From: Euryarchaeota archaeon UBA229
GTDB taxonomy: Archaea > Thermoplasmatota > Poseidoniia > Poseidoniales > Poseidoniaceae
Length of the DNA stretch: 16,211 bases
NCBI GenBank assembly: GCA_002505355.1
Contig: DAUW01000003.1
Coordinates: forward strand, 1 to 16,211
Direction of reading: 5' to 3'
Shown: positions 8,218-14,954 of the stretch, piece by piece
Numbering within the stretch: position 1 is the first letter of the stretch
Layout: the number at the start of each line of letters is the position of its first letter
Made by a program: the position numbers and the translations under genes
Notes under the pieces: generated by a model
Databases searched by the model: none
What the model was told of the DNA's origin: nothing
The model's input: only the letters and a program-made list of their open reading frames with translations

Positions 8218-9556
8218 AACCGAGCAACTCTTGGTGGTTCTGAATGTATTGTATGGTTATATCTCTATTTAGGAAATCAGACTCATCCATAATTCTTCGA
8301 TGCAGTGGAATCAAGTGTTGAACACCTGTAATCTGTGTTTCATCTAACGCAGTACGCATTCTCCTGATTGCATCGTCCCTGTCATGGCCCCAAGTCAGTA
8401 ATTTTGCCAGCAATGAATCAAAACATCCTGGCATCTCATATCCCGGGTGAGCATGAGTATCGCATCTAATACCAAATCCAGACGGGAAATGGCAATCCCA
8501 CAACCGTCCGGGACTGGGCACAAACTCTCTGGGGTCCTCTGCGTTCAATCGACATTGAATGGCGTGGCCACGCCAAGCAATATCTGCTTGAGATATTGGC
8601 AAATCCTCGCCTTGAGCTACTCTTACTCCCAACTCGACAAGATTGTATCCAGTAATCAACTCAGTGACCGTGTGCTCCACTTGAACCCGAGGATTTACTT
8701 CGAGGAAATAGAAATCTCCGTTTGCGTCTCGGAGGAATTCAAACGTTGCCAGCCCTTTGTAACCTACAGATTCAGCTCCGCGACAGACTAAATCTCCAAT
8801 TTCCTGACGTTTTTCATCAGTTAGCCAGGGTCCTTCCTCGACCAACTTCTGATGACGACGTTGAATCGAGCAAAATCGTTCCCCGAAGTGAATCGCCTTT
8901 TTGCCGTCAGCGAGAACCTGAAATTCAACGTGCTGAGCACCTTGAATATACTTCTCAACGAACACTCTCTCATCGCCAAAAGCCGATTTAGCACGCGACA
9001 TACAAAGTTTGAGAGCGCTAGCAAATTGTGATTCCTCGTCTACAATTTGCATGCCGATTCCTCCACCACCCGCTGCTGCCTTGATGATTACCGGATAACC
9101 TATTTCGTCGGCTAGTTTGCTAGCCACTTTCTCATCGGAAATCGGTTCGGAGGATCCTTTTGCAACTGGTAATCCAGCGGCTTCCATCGCTGCTCTTGCT
9201 TCGATTTTGTCTCCAAGCAGGGTTATCACCTCGCTTGACGGCCCAATAAACGTGATTCCTTCTTCTGTTAAACGCTTAACAAATTGGGCATTTTCAGCCA
9301 AAAAACCGTATCCTGGGTGGACTGCATCGCATTCCAGTTCCTTTGCTGCTTTGACGACAGCTTCGATATCTAGATATGAATCAAGCGGGTTTTGGCAATA
9401 ATTAGGATAGGCTATATCTGACATCATAACAGGTAGTGATAGTCTGTCTTCTTTACCGTGAATAATGGCGACCTCTATGCCCATATCCCTCAAAGTTCTG
9501 AGGATGCGTAAGGCAATTTCACCACGGTTCGCAATTAGCACCCTTTTGAAGCCCAT
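8216..9556 (-). CDS. accC: Biotin carboxylase (acetyl/propionyl-CoA carboxylase subunit)
   Basis: This 446-residue protein has the full length of a stand-alone biotin carboxylase, which carboxylates biotin on a carrier protein using ATP and bicarbonate. Motifs in order: RVLIANRGEIA (5-15), HPGYGFLAEN (80-89), K117, K159 with the glycine-rich ATP-grasp lid AAGGGGIGM (161-169), CSIQRRHQKLVEE (229-241) and EVNPRVQVEHTVTE (286-299), which holds the catalytic Glu, Asn and Arg. The C-terminal domain begins near 330. MGFKRVLIANRGE matches the family N-terminus. A GTG two codons upstream (9562) is possible, and GGGTGAT at 9565-9559 lies too close to the ATG to be a normal Shine-Dalgarno. No biotin carrier or carboxyltransferase gene is in the window, so its partners must lie elsewhere. 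It is followed by the PfkB kinase and lies about 80 bp after the flavoprotein. Acetyl- versus propionyl-CoA specificity is set by the missing carboxyltransferase. Confidence 0.93.
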   Translation of the reverse strand: MGFKRVLIANRGEIALRILRTLRDMGIEVAIIHGKEDRLSLPVMMSDIAYPNYCQNPLDSYLDIEAVVKAAKELECDAVHPGYGFLAENAQFVKRLTEEGITFIGPSSEVITLLGDKIEARAAMEAAGLPVAKGSSEPISDEKVASKLADEIGYPVIIKAAAGGGGIGMQIVDEESQFASALKLCMSRAKSAFGDERVFVEKYIQGAQHVEFQVLADGKKAIHFGERFCSIQRRHQKLVEEGPWLTDEKRQEIGDLVCRGAESVGYKGLATFEFLRDANGDFYFLEVNPRVQVEHTVTELITGYNLVELGVRVAQGEDLPISQADIAWRGHAIQCRLNAEDPREFVPSPGRLWDCHFPSGFGIRCDTHAHPGYEMPGCFDSLLAKLLTWGHDRDDAIRRMRTALDETQITGVQHLIPLHRRIMDESDFLNRDITIQYIQNHQELLG

Positions 9557-9562
9557 AATCAC

Positions 9563-9640
9563 CCGGAGTAATCGGTAATCTATGAGTAAAACGGTTAGAT
9601 TTCAGTAAATCTGCAAAAACTGCTTGGGGGATAATTACCC
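9563..9640 (-). terminator. Possible weak terminator/promoter gap after flavoprotein
   Basis: The 78-bp gap between the flavoprotein stop and biotin carboxylase has a TTTTT run (minus strand, about 9620-9616), the kind of T tract that ends archaeal transcripts. AT-rich sequence TTTTACTCATA (9591-9581) sits about 26 nt before the next gene and could be a poor TATA box. It is unclear whether transcription reads through. Confidence 0.2.
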
Positions 9641-10906
9641 TCAGTATACGTCACGCAAATACCGCTTTTGCTCTTTCATCATGGTCTTTTCAATAAAGTG
9701 AGTTGCATCGTCTTCATTCATTCCACCATGTTCCATAGCAATTTCAATTAGTGCTCTGTGAACATCTTTTGCCATGTACGTTTTGTCACCACAGATGTAA
9801 AAATATGCACCATTTTCAAACCATTCCCAAACTTCCGCGCCGTGCTCTTTGAGCCTGTGCTGGACGTATATTTTCTCTGCTTGATCTCTAGACCATGCCG
9901 TTGTAAATCGGTATAAGTCACCGCTGTCTAACCAAGATTCAATGGTGTCTTTGTAGTAGAATTCCGTTTTTGAGGATTGATCGCCAAAGAACAACCAATT
10001 TTTTCCGCTTCCACCATCGAAGACTCTTTGTTCCATAAAGGCTCTAAAGGGCGCTATTCCGGTACCAGGGCCGACCATGATGATATCGGTATCTTTGTCC
10101 TCGGGTAAGACAAACGACTTTGTCGGGGACATGAAAACGCCCACTCTTTGGGTACCTTCCCCAATTTCATCAGCCATAAATAGCGTACACAATCCGCCCC
10201 TATCTCTGCCATGATAACTGAATCTAACGATACCGACGGTCAATTCAACTAGTCCAGGGTGAGCGTCGTGGGATGAAGCGATTGAGTAAAGTCTCGGTTT
10301 CAGCCTACCAGCAAGTTCAAAGAATTCTTCTGGTGAGTATTTTACGTCGAACTCTCGCATGATATCAACATAATCCCTAGTCCATAGATAGTCTTCCATT
10401 GCTTTAGCATCAGAGTTTAGGTGTTCAACTTTTTCGGCCGGGTCGTCTGATGGCGTGCTGGGTTTGAGTTCCGGGGGCAGTAATTCAGTCTCGGAGGCAC
10501 TCCACTCATCGTTGCCGCGGCTTCTTGAAACCATTTTTATGGTAATTTTCATGCCACTAGAAACTACTTTTTCCGCCAGTGATTGAACAAATTTCTTGCT
10601 TGCCATATGAACCTCGAAATCCTTCTTTAACGCTTCATACAATGTTCTTTCACCGTTGTGAGTGTTGACAATTGTTTCCTTATCCCAACCTTGGATTTCG
10701 ATTAGTTCATCAACAATGTGTGGGGGATTTTCTGGGATAACCCCAAGTGCATCACCTACTTTGTAGTCTAAGCCAGAATCTCCTAGGGCAAAAACAACGT
10801 GTCTAGTTTCCTTTCTAGACCCCTCTCCATTCAGTATGTAGTTCTCTGTAATATTGGTATAGTAAGGGTTTTTTGCACTCCATTCGCCTTTCGCTGCGCC
10901 CGCCAT
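9641..10906 (-). CDS. CysJ/CPR-type FAD-NADPH reductase lacking the flavodoxin domain
   Basis: The 421-residue product matches the FAD- and NADP-binding half of sulfite reductase flavoprotein and cytochrome P450 reductase. Residues 13-60 carry the FAD-domain entry (NPYYTNITENYIL, then GSGLDY-like and GDALGV with N60). RLYSIASS (205-212) binds FAD, GGLCTLFMAD (237-246) the FAD pyrophosphate, and GPGTGIAPFRAF (279-290) NADP. FFGDQ (307-311) and a YICGD stretch follow. The C-terminus RYLRDVY is nearly the CysJ ending. There is no N-terminal FMN flavodoxin domain. Electrons from NADPH would thus pass from FAD to a separate flavodoxin, ferredoxin or enzyme. The frame opens at 11005, but ATG 10906 has AGGTG five nt upstream. 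ATG 10930 (with GAGGG) is an alternative start, adding eight residues. The gene is first in a minus-strand group with biotin carboxylase and the kinase. The physiological acceptor is unknown. Confidence 0.88.
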   Translation of the reverse strand: MAGAAKGEWSAKNPYYTNITENYILNGEGSRKETRHVVFALGDSGLDYKVGDALGVIPENPPHIVDELIEIQGWDKETIVNTHNGERTLYEALKKDFEVHMASKKFVQSLAEKVVSSGMKITIKMVSRSRGNDEWSASETELLPPELKPSTPSDDPAEKVEHLNSDAKAMEDYLWTRDYVDIMREFDVKYSPEEFFELAGRLKPRLYSIASSHDAHPGLVELTVGIVRFSYHGRDRGGLCTLFMADEIGEGTQRVGVFMSPTKSFVLPEDKDTDIIMVGPGTGIAPFRAFMEQRVFDGGSGKNWLFFGDQSSKTEFYYKDTIESWLDSGDLYRFTTAWSRDQAEKIYVQHRLKEHGAEVWEWFENGAYFYICGDKTYMAKDVHRALIEIAMEHGGMNEDDATHFIEKTMMKEQKRYLRDVY

Positions 10907-10930
10907 TTTAACACCTGTTCCGTGGAACAT

Positions 10931-11038
10931 TATTCCCTCAAGGTGGAGGTAATTGAAGGTTCGGAAATGTGTTACAAGCCAAATTTTTATTCTGCTATTT
11001 ACCAATTAACCAAAAGAGTAGTGCTCCATCGCGTAGAC
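10931..11038. promoter_or_regulatory. Divergent promoter region, flavoprotein / RNase Z-like
   Basis: About 110-130 bp separate the two divergent starts. AT-rich TTTTTATTC (about 10984-10992) and CTATTTAC (about 10995-11002) are TATA-like candidates for the plus strand. No clear operator repeat is seen. A plus-strand ATG at 10967 with AAGGT six nt before it is in frame with the RNase Z-like gene and would add 24 residues. Confidence 0.3.
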
Positions 11039-11824
11039 ATGGCGCACGAGGTTGTTATGCTTGGCACAGGCAATGCGTTTCTGCCTAATGGCAGGCATCA
11101 CTCATTTGCCATCTTCGATAGTAAGCACATTATCGACGCACCCCCAACGGCAGTAATCTCACTACGTGAAAACGGAATTAAGATTAGTGACATCTCTACC
11201 ATCTTCATTACCCATTTGCATGGCGACCATATCTTTGGTCTGCCTTTTTTACTTCTTGAGAGGACATACATCTCTGACCGCGAATTAAAACAACCACTGA
11301 CAATTGTCGCTGCACCGGGCGCAAGGGAAAGAATTGAGCAACTGTGTGACATTGCCTATCCAGGCTCGTTAGAGAAAATTTTGGCGACGGTCATGTGGGA
11401 AGAGAGTCGTGAGGGAACTACCGAAGATGGTTGGCACTGGAATCGCTTTGCGGTCAATCACAGCGATGCAGTGGACCCATTCGGTTACAGTTTTACTTCG
11501 AACAGTGGTGCTAAATTTGTGCATAGCGGAGATTCGGGACCATGTGAATCATTATATGATGAAATTAGTAAAACTAAGCTTGTAATAATCGAGATGTCAA
11601 TTCCGGAATGGGTCCCAAGCACAGAACATCACAAGCCTTCAGAAATTCAACAATTGAGTAAACAATACCCTGATGTATCTTTCATTATCACTCACACCTA
11701 CATAGACAGTCAATTATCCAAATTTCCAGCGATTACTGAAAGCCAATTGCCGATTCATCCAAGTAATGTCAAACATGTTGAGGATGGTTACAGAATTACT
11801 TGGGATGGGTATTGGAATTTCTAA
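11039..11824 (+). CDS. Metallo-beta-lactamase fold hydrolase, RNase Z/AtsA-like
   Basis: A 261-residue metallohydrolase. VVMLGTGNAF (5-14) is the RNase Z-type first strand, IIDAPPT (31-37) replaces the usual LLDCGEGT, and ITHLHGDHIFGLPFLL (57-72) contains the HxHxDH metal site (H59, H61, D63, H64). Further metal ligands fit H141, D165 (HSGDSGP) and H219 (ITHTY). HHKPSEI (197-203) resembles the His motif of RNase Z. It is shorter than typical RNase Z (about 300) and has no obvious flexible exosite arm, so tRNA 3' processing is uncertain; an arylsulfatase- or phosphodiesterase-like role is possible. MAHEVVMLGTG starts as the family does, and the longer frame from 10799 overlaps the opposite gene. 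There is no Shine-Dalgarno at 11039, so it may be leaderless; 10967 is an alternative start. Confidence 0.82.
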   Translation: MAHEVVMLGTGNAFLPNGRHHSFAIFDSKHIIDAPPTAVISLRENGIKISDISTIFITHLHGDHIFGLPFLLLERTYISDRELKQPLTIVAAPGARERIEQLCDIAYPGSLEKILATVMWEESREGTTEDGWHWNRFAVNHSDAVDPFGYSFTSNSGAKFVHSGDSGPCESLYDEISKTKLVIIEMSIPEWVPSTEHHKPSEIQQLSKQYPDVSFIITHTYIDSQLSKFPAITESQLPIHPSNVKHVEDGYRITWDGYWNF

Positions 11825-11978
11825 CATTACGGTAAATCAAATATTACACAACTTAACCTCTGAAACTGGGTCGTGTAAAAATTTTCCAAAGGTATGCTTA
11901 TGAGGGGGACTCGGACTGGGAGATTCATCGCGCTTTTCCCGGTCACGGGACTTGCGACGTTAAACAGGTGAAAAAGCG
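11825..11978 (+). promoter_or_regulatory. cdc6 upstream region: structured leader and candidate replication origin
   Basis: An AT-rich first half (11825-11893, with AAATATTA at about 11835-11842 as a TATA-like box) is followed by a GC-rich second half. GACTGGGAGA (11914-11923) pairs over 10 bp, including two G-T wobbles, with TTTCCCGGTC (11935-11944). The overlapping TCCCG-GTCA-CGGGA (11937-11950) forms a competing 5-bp hairpin. A G run lies at 11904-11908. Archaeal origins often lie beside cdc6, and G runs occur in origin recognition boxes, but I cannot identify a repeated ORB here. AGGTGA at 11966-11971 is the cdc6 ribosome binding site, seven nt before the ATG. Confidence 0.4.
11894..11971 (+). 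CDS. Possible 25-codon upstream ORF of cdc6
   Basis: An ATG at 11894 opens a 25-codon frame (MLMRGTRTGRFIALF onward) whose TGA (11969-11971) lies inside the AGGTGA ribosome binding site of cdc6. Starting at the second ATG (11900) gives 23 codons. It resembles a leader peptide in position only: no ribosome binding site of its own is evident and chance is a fair alternative. Confidence 0.2.
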   Translation: MLMRGTRTGRFIALFPVTGLATLNR

Positions 11979-13220
11979 ATGACAGAAAACATATTCGATG
12001 GTTATCTGTCTCGAAAAACACTGTTCCAGAATAAAGAATTCCTAAGACACAATTACAATCCCAGTAAACTTCCACATAGGAAACACGAAATTGACACATT
12101 ATCATTTAATCTAGTTGAGGCTTTGAAGGGTCATATTCCATCAAATATGACGCTATATGGAGTTACCGGAGCGGGCAAAACCGCAGTAACAAATTATGTT
12201 TGTAGCCAGCTTGAGGAAAAAGGTGAGCAATTAAATCGGTCCGTACAAACAGTGATCGTAAACTGCCGTCAAATCGACACTCAATATCGCGTTTTAAGTC
12301 ACATTGGTAACTCCCTGCTAGAAGACCATGAGATTGACGAAATCCCATTTACAGGCTGGCCAACAGATAGAGTATTCAGTGAGTTAGTGAAGCGAATGGA
12401 TTCACGAGAGGGCGTGTTTATTATTGTGCTAGATGAAATAGACCACCTAGTAAGAAAGGCCGGAGATGATTTACTTTACAACCTGACAAATCTCAACTCA
12501 TCGCTAAAAAAAGCAAGATCATGCGTTATTGGGATTTCAAACGACCTCAAGTTTACTGACTTCCTCGACCCGAGAGTAAGGTCGAGATTGGGACAATTAG
12601 ATGTCATCTTCAATCCATACGATGCTCAGCAACTACAGGACATTTTGCGGGAGAGAACAAAGATTGCCCTACACGATGGGGTTATTGGCGATGGGGTCAT
12701 AGAAATGTGTGCAGCGTTGGCGGCCCAAGAGCACGGCGACGCCCGGTGTGCCCTTGATTTACTGCGCGTGTCGGCAGAAAAAGCCGAACTTAGTGGTTCG
12801 CAAAAAGTTGAACAAAATCACGTTAAGATTGCCCAACACCAGATCGAAGCAGATCAAATGACGCCAGTGATAGCCAAGTTACCAAACCAGCAAAAAATTG
12901 TCCTTGCGGCAATAATCATCAATGAAAAGAACGGCCTTAAAAACATTCAAACCGGTGAGGTATACTCGATATACTCTCAAGCTTGTCGCCATCTTGGCAC
13001 CAATGCACTTACGCAACGCAGGGTATCTGGGCTTATCTCCAGCCTCGATATGCTTGGTCTAATCACTGCAAGAACAATTAGTAAAGGCAGATATGGTAGG
13101 TCAAAAGAGATTAATTCGTGTATCCCACAGAATATTGACCCTGTGGACATTATGATTGAATCAGAGTCAGAACTTGAAGATATTTTCAATGGTACCTACA
13201 AGTATCAATCTCGACTATGA
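11979..13220 (+). CDS. cdc6: Orc1/Cdc6 family replication initiator
   Basis: The 413-residue AAA+ protein binds origin DNA and helps load the MCM helicase. GVTGAGKTA (61-69) is Walker A, FIIVLDEID (147-155) Walker B, GISND (185-189) sensor 1, DPRVRSRLG (198-205) holds the arginine finger, and GDARCALDLL (253-262) sensor 2. After a linker helix, about 300-413 forms the winged-helix domain (SRRHLG-like segment SQACRHLGTNALTQRRVSGLI). Length and order are those of archaeal Orc1/Cdc6. The N-terminal LFQNKEFLRHNYNPSKLPHR segment is the family's usual entry. AGGTGA seven nt upstream fixes the start. The gene lies 154 bp after the RNase Z-like stop, in a gap that may hold its own origin. Whether it is the main initiator or a paralogue cannot be told from one copy. 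Confidence 0.95.
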   Translation: MTENIFDGYLSRKTLFQNKEFLRHNYNPSKLPHRKHEIDTLSFNLVEALKGHIPSNMTLYGVTGAGKTAVTNYVCSQLEEKGEQLNRSVQTVIVNCRQIDTQYRVLSHIGNSLLEDHEIDEIPFTGWPTDRVFSELVKRMDSREGVFIIVLDEIDHLVRKAGDDLLYNLTNLNSSLKKARSCVIGISNDLKFTDFLDPRVRSRLGQLDVIFNPYDAQQLQDILRERTKIALHDGVIGDGVIEMCAALAAQEHGDARCALDLLRVSAEKAELSGSQKVEQNHVKIAQHQIEADQMTPVIAKLPNQQKIVLAAIIINEKNGLKNIQTGEVYSIYSQACRHLGTNALTQRRVSGLISSLDMLGLITARTISKGRYGRSKEINSCIPQNIDPVDIMIESESELEDIFNGTYKYQSRL

Positions 13221-13252
13221 GAGACTTGAAGCAGGTTTTTAGTTCGGTGTCC

Positions 13253-13260
13253 TTATAATA
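13253..13260 (+). promoter_or_regulatory. TATA box of the four-helix membrane protein gene
   Basis: TTATAATA is centred about 25 bp before the ATG at 13281, the normal archaeal TATA-to-start distance, so the transcript may begin at or near the start codon (leaderless). A TTTTT run at 13235-13239 just upstream could end the cdc6 transcript. The distance is read directly; the promoter role is inferred. Confidence 0.45.
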
Positions 13261-13280
13261 ACATGGCAGGTGGGCGACGT

Positions 13281-13844
13281 ATGAGCGAGATGGACAATAC
13301 TGATGATAGCTTCATTCATATGCTCCTTAATCCATCAAGAACTTTATCCAACTGGTTTGTCGGTTTGGGTGGTTTAGGTATATTCCTGGCAGTTCTAAAC
13401 CTAATGGGCGAGATTCATCCAAATTATCGCGTATCGTGGTCCGGTGTGCTAACCTTCGAATTTACCAATAAGGCATTCGAAAATATGTCCACTGCACCAT
13501 CATTTGTTGTATCAGATATCGTCTTTATTGCCATCTGTGGGCTGTTTGCTGGATTAGGCCTTAAGACCATCAATTCGCAAGACGGTGGATTTGCCGGTTG
13601 GTTTAAATCAATCTTTGTCAATCAAACCTGGATGTCTCTAGCCAACCCTGATCTAGGTGGATGGTACAAAACCATAGGCGCTTGGTGCCTTCTGTTGGGA
13701 GTGGCGAATTACCTTTATTTCGGCATTTGTGCCACTGGATGGATCGATCCCGGAGTCTATTCTGTAACAATTGGTTTGATGGCATTCGGATTTGCTCTAG
13801 TGTATGCAGCAAACGCTCCTGAGCCAGAGGATCACAACTCATGA
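13281..13844 (+). CDS. Four-helix integral membrane protein of unknown function
   Basis: The 187-residue protein has four hydrophobic segments at about 24-43, 74-96, 130-149 and 159-178, with short loops and an acidic, hydrophilic tail (EPEDHNS). No signal peptide, transporter signature or catalytic motif is recognised. The frame opens at ATG 13263, but AGGTGG (13268-13273) lies seven nt before ATG 13281, the same spacing as at cdc6, and the TATA box at 13253-13260 also favours 13281. It lies 60 bp after cdc6, and its TGA overlaps the glycosyltransferase stop in the sequence TCATGA (13839-13844). It may be co-transcribed with cdc6 or run from its own promoter. Nothing in the sequence ties it to replication. 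Confidence 0.72.
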   Translation: MSEMDNTDDSFIHMLLNPSRTLSNWFVGLGGLGIFLAVLNLMGEIHPNYRVSWSGVLTFEFTNKAFENMSTAPSFVVSDIVFIAICGLFAGLGLKTINSQDGGFAGWFKSIFVNQTWMSLANPDLGGWYKTIGAWCLLLGVANYLYFGICATGWIDPGVYSVTIGLMAFGFALVYAANAPEPEDHNS

Positions 13845-14954
13845 ATCAGTAAAGTCATGGCCGTTCCTGTTGGTCAATGCATCCATGAATCCTAAAATCA
13901 ACCCCTTCCACAATGCTAAACTCCATTGGAAGATCAGAATTTTTTGGGCAAAATACACATAGAATCTATTCCTACTGGAATGAGAGATAGCAGTCCGATT
14001 TACCACTCCAAGCGGGCCACGCCACAATAGCAATTCTTGAACTAAAGATAGACAAATACTCAGCAACAATATCTTAGTTTGCCACCAAGTAAGAAATTCT
14101 TCCTTTCCTAAACTATCTGATTGACTAAATTGGTAGAGGAATGGTAAAACCGTAATTAGCGCCGCTAACCACAAAGGTGTAACAATTAGAACCATAGTTG
14201 AACTACCAATAAAATCAAAATCTGCTCCCTTGCGACGACGCTTTGGATATTTCCGCATTATTCTTACATGAGCTCTTGCATCCCTAGAGCGTTTACCCAA
14301 GAATCTCTTGCGGCCAGACTCTGCTACATGAGCTACAACTGCCTCTGGGGCGTAAACAATTGTCCCTCCATTAGCAATTAACTTCAGACTAACCTCCATG
14401 TCCTCAGCATGATACCATGCCGGATCAAAACCCCCCACTTCATCCAATGAGGCACTGTGAAACATTGAACATGGTCCGTTTGCTAAACTAGTTCTTCGAG
14501 GTCTTGAGCGATATTTTGACTCTATCTCGACCGAACGTAACAAACTAACTAAATCATCGGCTCGCTCAAATATTGTCCTCCCAGTAACTGCAACAACTAC
14601 CTCATCTGGATCGATTGGTGCTGATTTCTCGTAAAGATTAGATATCCAGTTTTGGGTAGGTCTAACATCAATATCTGTAATAGCAATCCACTCGCCTTTA
14701 GCATGCTTTACCGCTAAATTTCTGCCCGCAGATAGTCCCTGAGCTTCTTGGGTAATGACAAACACGGGAATTTCAGAGGCAAGGTTGTGCCATTTTTGCA
14801 ATTCCTGAGCAGAACCATCTGTTGAACCATCATCAACCGCAATAATCTCTAACGGCCTGTAGGTTTGCTTTGTCAGGGATTCTAAACATCCGTCAATCCA
14901 CTGAATTCCATCTCTTACACAAACAGTGATTGAAATTAATGGATTACCACTCAA
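13839..14954 (-). CDS. GT2-family membrane glycosyltransferase
   Basis: A 371-residue GT-A glycosyltransferase using a nucleotide-sugar donor. ISITVCVRDG (7-16) starts the Rossmann-like fold, VDDGSTDGS (40-48) and GLSAGRNLAV (73-82) bind the nucleotide, ITDIDVRP (92-99) holds the DxD metal motif (D94, D96), and AEDMEVSLKL (183-192) the catalytic ED. GPCSMFHSASLDEVGGF (160-176) fits the acceptor region. Three hydrophobic segments follow at about 250-275, 293-312 and 333-358, so the enzyme is anchored in the membrane with its catalytic domain in the cytosol, as in exopolysaccharide or dolichol-linked sugar transfer. Start is TTG (14954-14952), which overlaps the upstream TGA by 4 nt and has GAGGTGAT at 14965-14958. 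It may serve surface glycosylation, fitting the sequon-rich secreted protein nearby, but acceptor and donor are not readable. Confidence 0.88.
   Translation of the reverse strand: MSGNPLISITVCVRDGIQWIDGCLESLTKQTYRPLEIIAVDDGSTDGSAQELQKWHNLASEIPVFVITQEAQGLSAGRNLAVKHAKGEWIAITDIDVRPTQNWISNLYEKSAPIDPDEVVVAVTGRTIFERADDLVSLLRSVEIESKYRSRPRRTSLANGPCSMFHSASLDEVGGFDPAWYHAEDMEVSLKLIANGGTIVYAPEAVVAHVAESGRKRFLGKRSRDARAHVRIMRKYPKRRRKGADFDFIGSSTMVLIVTPLWLAALITVLPFLYQFSQSDSLGKEEFLTWWQTKILLLSICLSLVQELLLWRGPLGVVNRTAISHSSRNRFYVYFAQKILIFQWSLALWKGLILGFMDALTNRNGHDFTDS

Noticed and set aside
10907..11005. 33-residue N-terminal extension of the flavoprotein
   Set aside because: Its sequence resembles no FAD-domain segment and it fills the divergent promoter; ATGs at 10930 and 10906 have ribosome binding sites.
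10799..11038. Long N-terminal extension of the RNase Z-like protein
   Set aside because: It overlaps the opposite flavoprotein gene, and the family N-terminus begins at MAHEVVMLGTG. Only the short 10967 extension remains possible.
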